A stretch of 64,000 bases of DNA from assembly GCF_014596915.1 (NCBI RefSeq), contig NZ_JACVWU010000015.1, positions 174,404 through 238,403 on the forward strand, in the 5' to 3' direction. Positions 61,487-64,000 of this stretch are shown here, in pieces. The position numbers were made by a program, and so were the translations under genes. Origin of the DNA: Streptomyces sp. TRM68416. Lineage in GTDB: Bacteria > Actinomycetota > Actinomycetes > Streptomycetales > Streptomycetaceae. The notes under the pieces are model-generated. The model saw nothing but the letters and a program-made list of their open reading frames with translations. It made no database searches and had not been told where the DNA came from. The number at the start of each line of letters is the position of its first letter. Position 1 is the first letter of the stretch.

Positions 61487-62062
61487 TCAGGCACGGACCA
61501 GGGGCGTGTCGACCAGATGCTCGGCAAGGAACCACGCCTGCAGTTCGCCGGTCCGGATCACCTGGGAGACCAACAGGTCATTGGTGCCGTCGTCACCCAA
61601 CTCCCCCGTCCGGGATGCCGCGTCATGGGCTTCGGACAGAATCGCCTCGTGCGCTGCCAGCAGCCGCGAGAGCATGGCGGGCACTTCCTCCACGCCGTCC
61701 GGAGGCCGCGGGATCGAGGTGATCTCGGCGACGTGCCGGGGGTCGCCCACCGCGACACCGCCAAGAGTCTGGACCCGCTCGGCAAGGGTGTCGACGAGTG
61801 CTAGCTGTTCCCCGGCGTGCTTGTCCAGCACGAGGTGCAGTTGGTAGAAGGTCGCGCCGCGTACCAGCCAGTGGTGCTTCTTGTAGACGCCGTAGAGGAT
61901 CTGGGTGTCCGCCAGGATCTTGTTCAGGCGCTGGCAGGAGTACATGCGCGCCTCGTAGGAGAGGCCGAGCGGGAACTGCTTGACGGTCCCGAAATCCTGG
62001 ATGATCTCTCCCCTCTGGTGCAGCCATGGCTGGCTGCCAAGGTGCTGCCTGCTGCTGGTCAC
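61487..62062 (-). CDS. dps: Dps-family ferritin-like protein
   Basis: 191 residues. Ferroxidase-type pattern H64-W65-x3-G-x3-F-x2-L-H76-x3-D80...D91-x2-A-E-R (KKHHWLVRG, FYQLHLVLDKHAGEQ, DTLAERV). Sequesters iron and protects DNA under peroxide stress; the length and N-terminal tail fit Streptomyces DpsA/DpsC-type proteins. GTG 62062 is chosen because AGGAGG lies 6 bp upstream; the longer frame to 62203 is GC-rich non-coding. Confidence 0.9.
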   Translation of the reverse strand: MTSSRQHLGSQPWLHQRGEIIQDFGTVKQFPLGLSYEARMYSCQRLNKILADTQILYGVYKKHHWLVRGATFYQLHLVLDKHAGEQLALVDTLAERVQTLGGVAVGDPRHVAEITSIPRPPDGVEEVPAMLSRLLAAHEAILSEAHDAASRTGELGDDGTNDLLVSQVIRTGELQAWFLAEHLVDTPLVRA

Positions 62063-62291
62063 TGTCCGCCTCCTGGGGTATGGCTCTGCCTGCAGGAGTG
62101 ACGCTAGGTGTCCGCACGACGGCATCGTTGTCCAGGAGCGCACGTCCTGGTGCTCGGCAGCGCACTGAGCGAGGGATGACACCCAGTGTTCGTTCTCGGG
62201 CAAGTCCCCGTGCGCGGGCGGGCGCGTCCCTGTGCCTCGCCCGCTCTAGCTTCTCGCCGACGGCGTCAGCCGACGCACGGCGAGGAGAGGT

Positions 62292-63055
62292 ATGAACGTG
62301 AGCGAGCAGGCCGATGTGGTCGTCCTGGGCTGGGGCCCGGCGGCGAGTACGTCGCGGGTTGTCTGGCGGAGGCCGGGCTGGACGTGGTGGGGATCGAGGC
62401 GGAACTCGTCGGGGGCGAGTGCCCGTACTGGGCGTGTGTGCCCAGCAAGATGATGATCCGGGCCGCGAACCTGCTCGCCGAGGCAGGCCGCGTGCCGTTC
62501 CTCGCCGCATTGGGCGTCGAAGCGGCGGGGCTCGACCCCTCGGCGCACAACGTGCCGGCAGACGAACAGATGCGTGCCGGGGACGGGCTCTGGGCGATCG
62601 GCGACATCACCGGCCACGGCAGTTTCACTCATGTGTCCATGTACCAGGCTGAGATCGCCGTACGGGACATCCTCGGGTGGCCAGGGCCCGACGCCGACTA
62701 CCGGGCGCTGCCCCGGGTCATCTTCACGGACCCCGAGATCGCGGCCGTGGGACTGTCGGAGGGGCAGGCCCGCGAGCAAGGACTGCGGGTGCGCACCAGT
62801 CTGCTGCCGATCGCGTCCTGCACGCGCGGCTGGATCCACGGGCGGGGCAACGAGGGGTTCATCAAGCTGGTCGAGGATGCCGACCGGGGCGTGCTCGTGG
62901 GCGCGACGTCGGCAGGACCGGCGGGAGGAGAGGTGCTGTACGGGCTGAACGTCGCCGTCCACGCGGAAGTACCCGTCGAACGCCTACGGCACATGATCTA
63001 CACCTACCCCGCCTTCCACCGGACCGTGGAAGCCGCTCTGGGAGCCCTCCGCTGA
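62292..63055 (+). pseudogene. Decayed pyridine nucleotide-disulfide oxidoreductase
   Basis: ATG 62292 with GAGGAGAGG upstream starts MNVSEQADVVVLGWGP, the FAD-binding opening. A one-base deletion near 62340 moves the next part, GGEYVAGCLAEAGLDVVGIE, to another frame, which carries the redox disulfide region GGECPYWACVPSK. Then about 200 codons covering most of the FAD/NAD domains are missing: AEAGRV is followed by PFLAALGVEAAGLDPSAHNV and the later GDGLWAIGDITGHGSFTHV. The C-terminal interface domain (VIFTDPEIAAVGL, IYTYPAFHRTVEAAL) is intact. Not functional. Confidence 0.8.
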
Positions 63056-63126
63056 GCCGCTTCTCGCCCGTGCGTACGCTGCGGGCCGGGCGATGGCCGG
63101 GAGGACACGGTGCATCCCACGGCACC

Positions 63127-64000
63127 ATGCCTGGCCGGGACCCCGGTGAGCAGCACAGGACCGCCACCTCGTTGGAGCTCCTCTTCGACCTGTGCTTCGT
63201 CATCGCGGTGGCGCAGGCCTCCGAGAGCTTGAGTACGGCGGTGACCGGCGGGCACTACATCGCCGGTTCCCTGCGCTTCGCGCTGGTGTTCTTCACCATC
63301 TGGTGGGCGTGGATGAACTTCACGTGGTTCGCTTCCGCCTACGACCCGGACGACGTCCCGTACCGGTTGGCGGTACTGGTCCAGATCACGGGGTCCCTCG
63401 TGCTCGCGGCCGGTGTCCCGCGGGCGTTCGAGGAGGGTGACCTGCGCGTCATCACGCTGGGGTACGCGGTCCTTCGCACCGCCCTGGCCGTTCTGTGGCT
63501 GCGTGCGGCGCGATCGGACCCCGGTCGGCGTCGAACGGCTCTCCGCTTCGCCGCCGGAGTGACGGGCTGCCAGATCGGCTGGGTCGGGAAGCTCTTCCTG
63601 CCTGCCCGGCTGCAGCTGCCGGCCATCGTCGTGCTGATCGTCGCCGAGGTCTGCGTCCCGGTGTGGGCGCAGTCCGTCGGAATGACCCCGTGACATCCGC
63701 ACCACATCGCCGAGCGGTACGGACTGTTCACCCTCATCGTGCTCGGTGAGTCCATCGCAGCCGCGGCGGTGGCCGTACGCGGTGCCTTCGACCGGAATCA
63801 CGACGCCGGCGCGCTTACACGCTGGCGATCGGTGGCCTGCACATGGTCTTCGCCATGTGGTGGCTGTACTTCGCCAGACCGGCGCACACGCTGCTCGCCA
63901 CGACGCACCAGGCCCGTCTCAAGAGGTTCACCTGGGCGTACGGCCACTACCTGATGTTCGCCCCCGCTGCCGCTGCGGGCGCCGGACCGGCGGCGTACGC
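63127..64000 (+). pseudogene. Broken low-temperature-requirement A (LtrA) gene, continues past window
   Basis: ATG 63127 begins a multi-helix membrane protein whose TSLELLFDLCFVIAVAQA and WWAWMNFTWFASAYDPDD are LtrA signatures. At 63691-63693 a TGA replaces the Trp codon expected in TPWHPHHIAERYGLF; the same frame then continues HPHHIAERYGLFTLIVLGES. Near 63812 a frameshift moves the rest (TLAIGGLHMVFAMWWLYFAR) into another frame. Two lesions make loss of function nearly certain. Confidence 0.82.

Overview
The window is high-GC actinobacterial chromosome, almost certainly Streptomyces. Third codon positions are nearly all G or C, GTG starts are common, purine-rich Shine-Dalgarno sites are easy to see, several dispersed GC-rich repeats of a kind familiar from Streptomyces are present, and the gene content (allantoin and urate catabolism with an IclR regulator, CebR-type operators, LAL regulator, CBM2 cellulases, NIS synthetases) fits the genus. 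No rRNA, tRNA, CRISPR array or intact mobile element was seen.

Layout. 1-1.4 kb: edge of a DHFR-like gene and an SDR reductase. 1.4-8.0 kb: allantoicase, allantoinase, IclR regulator (AllR-like), a DUF5955-like gene, a MobA-like nucleotidyltransferase and malate synthase. 8.0-24 kb: housekeeping and accessory genes: SelW-like protein plus HipA-like kinase, glycine-rich secreted protein, cation/Ca exchanger, two divergent IucA/IucC siderophore synthetases, a VWA membrane pair, an HxlR/aminotransferase pair, phosphatase, thioesterase, and an HxlR/MFS pair. 24-29.8 kb: purine import and ring opening: NCS2 permease, 8-oxoguanine deaminase, uricase, HIU hydrolase, OHCU decarboxylase and two small upstream genes. 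30-33.8 kb: secreted lectin, two M23 peptidases and a DPBB protein. 33.9-36.1 kb: FHA protein and Ser/Thr kinase. 36.4-42.5 kb: hydroxypyruvate isomerase, tartronate semialdehyde reductase, catalase and glyoxylate carboligase. 42.6-43.4 kb: a zinc-ribbon protein. 43.4-49.9 kb: cellulose module (AA10 LPMO, GH3, GH12, LacI/CebR-like regulator). 50-59.9 kb: acyl-CoA ligase, LAL regulator with a heptapeptide expansion, trypsin, LysE exporter, AlkZ-like glycosylase, CorA. 59.9-64 kb: a decaying segment with Dps and a YaaH-family transporter among at least three pseudogenes.

How it works together. The three purine blocks form nearly one pathway: purine/urate uptake, 8-oxoguanine to urate, urate to 5-hydroxyisourate, OHCU, allantoin, allantoate, ureidoglycolate plus urea, then glyoxylate to tartronate semialdehyde and glycerate, or with acetyl-CoA to malate. 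Catalase can remove the H2O2 made by uricase. Ureidoglycolate lyase and glycerate kinase were not found here. The blocks are tied together by two palindromes visible in the DNA: a 15-bp TTCC(A/G)-N5-(C/A)GGAA box, usually followed by a second weaker box 21 bp away, and a TCAAC-N5-GTTGA palindrome on the -35 side of four promoters. The first is most simply read as the AllR operator; the second has no assigned regulator here.

Other notable structure: remnants of genes whose homologues survive nearby (HipA-like N-terminus, AMP-ligase C-terminus), a small gene broken by a palindromic dispersed element, a triplicated 5' end upstream of the GH3 gene, and 47-bp tandem copies of a gene's 3' end.
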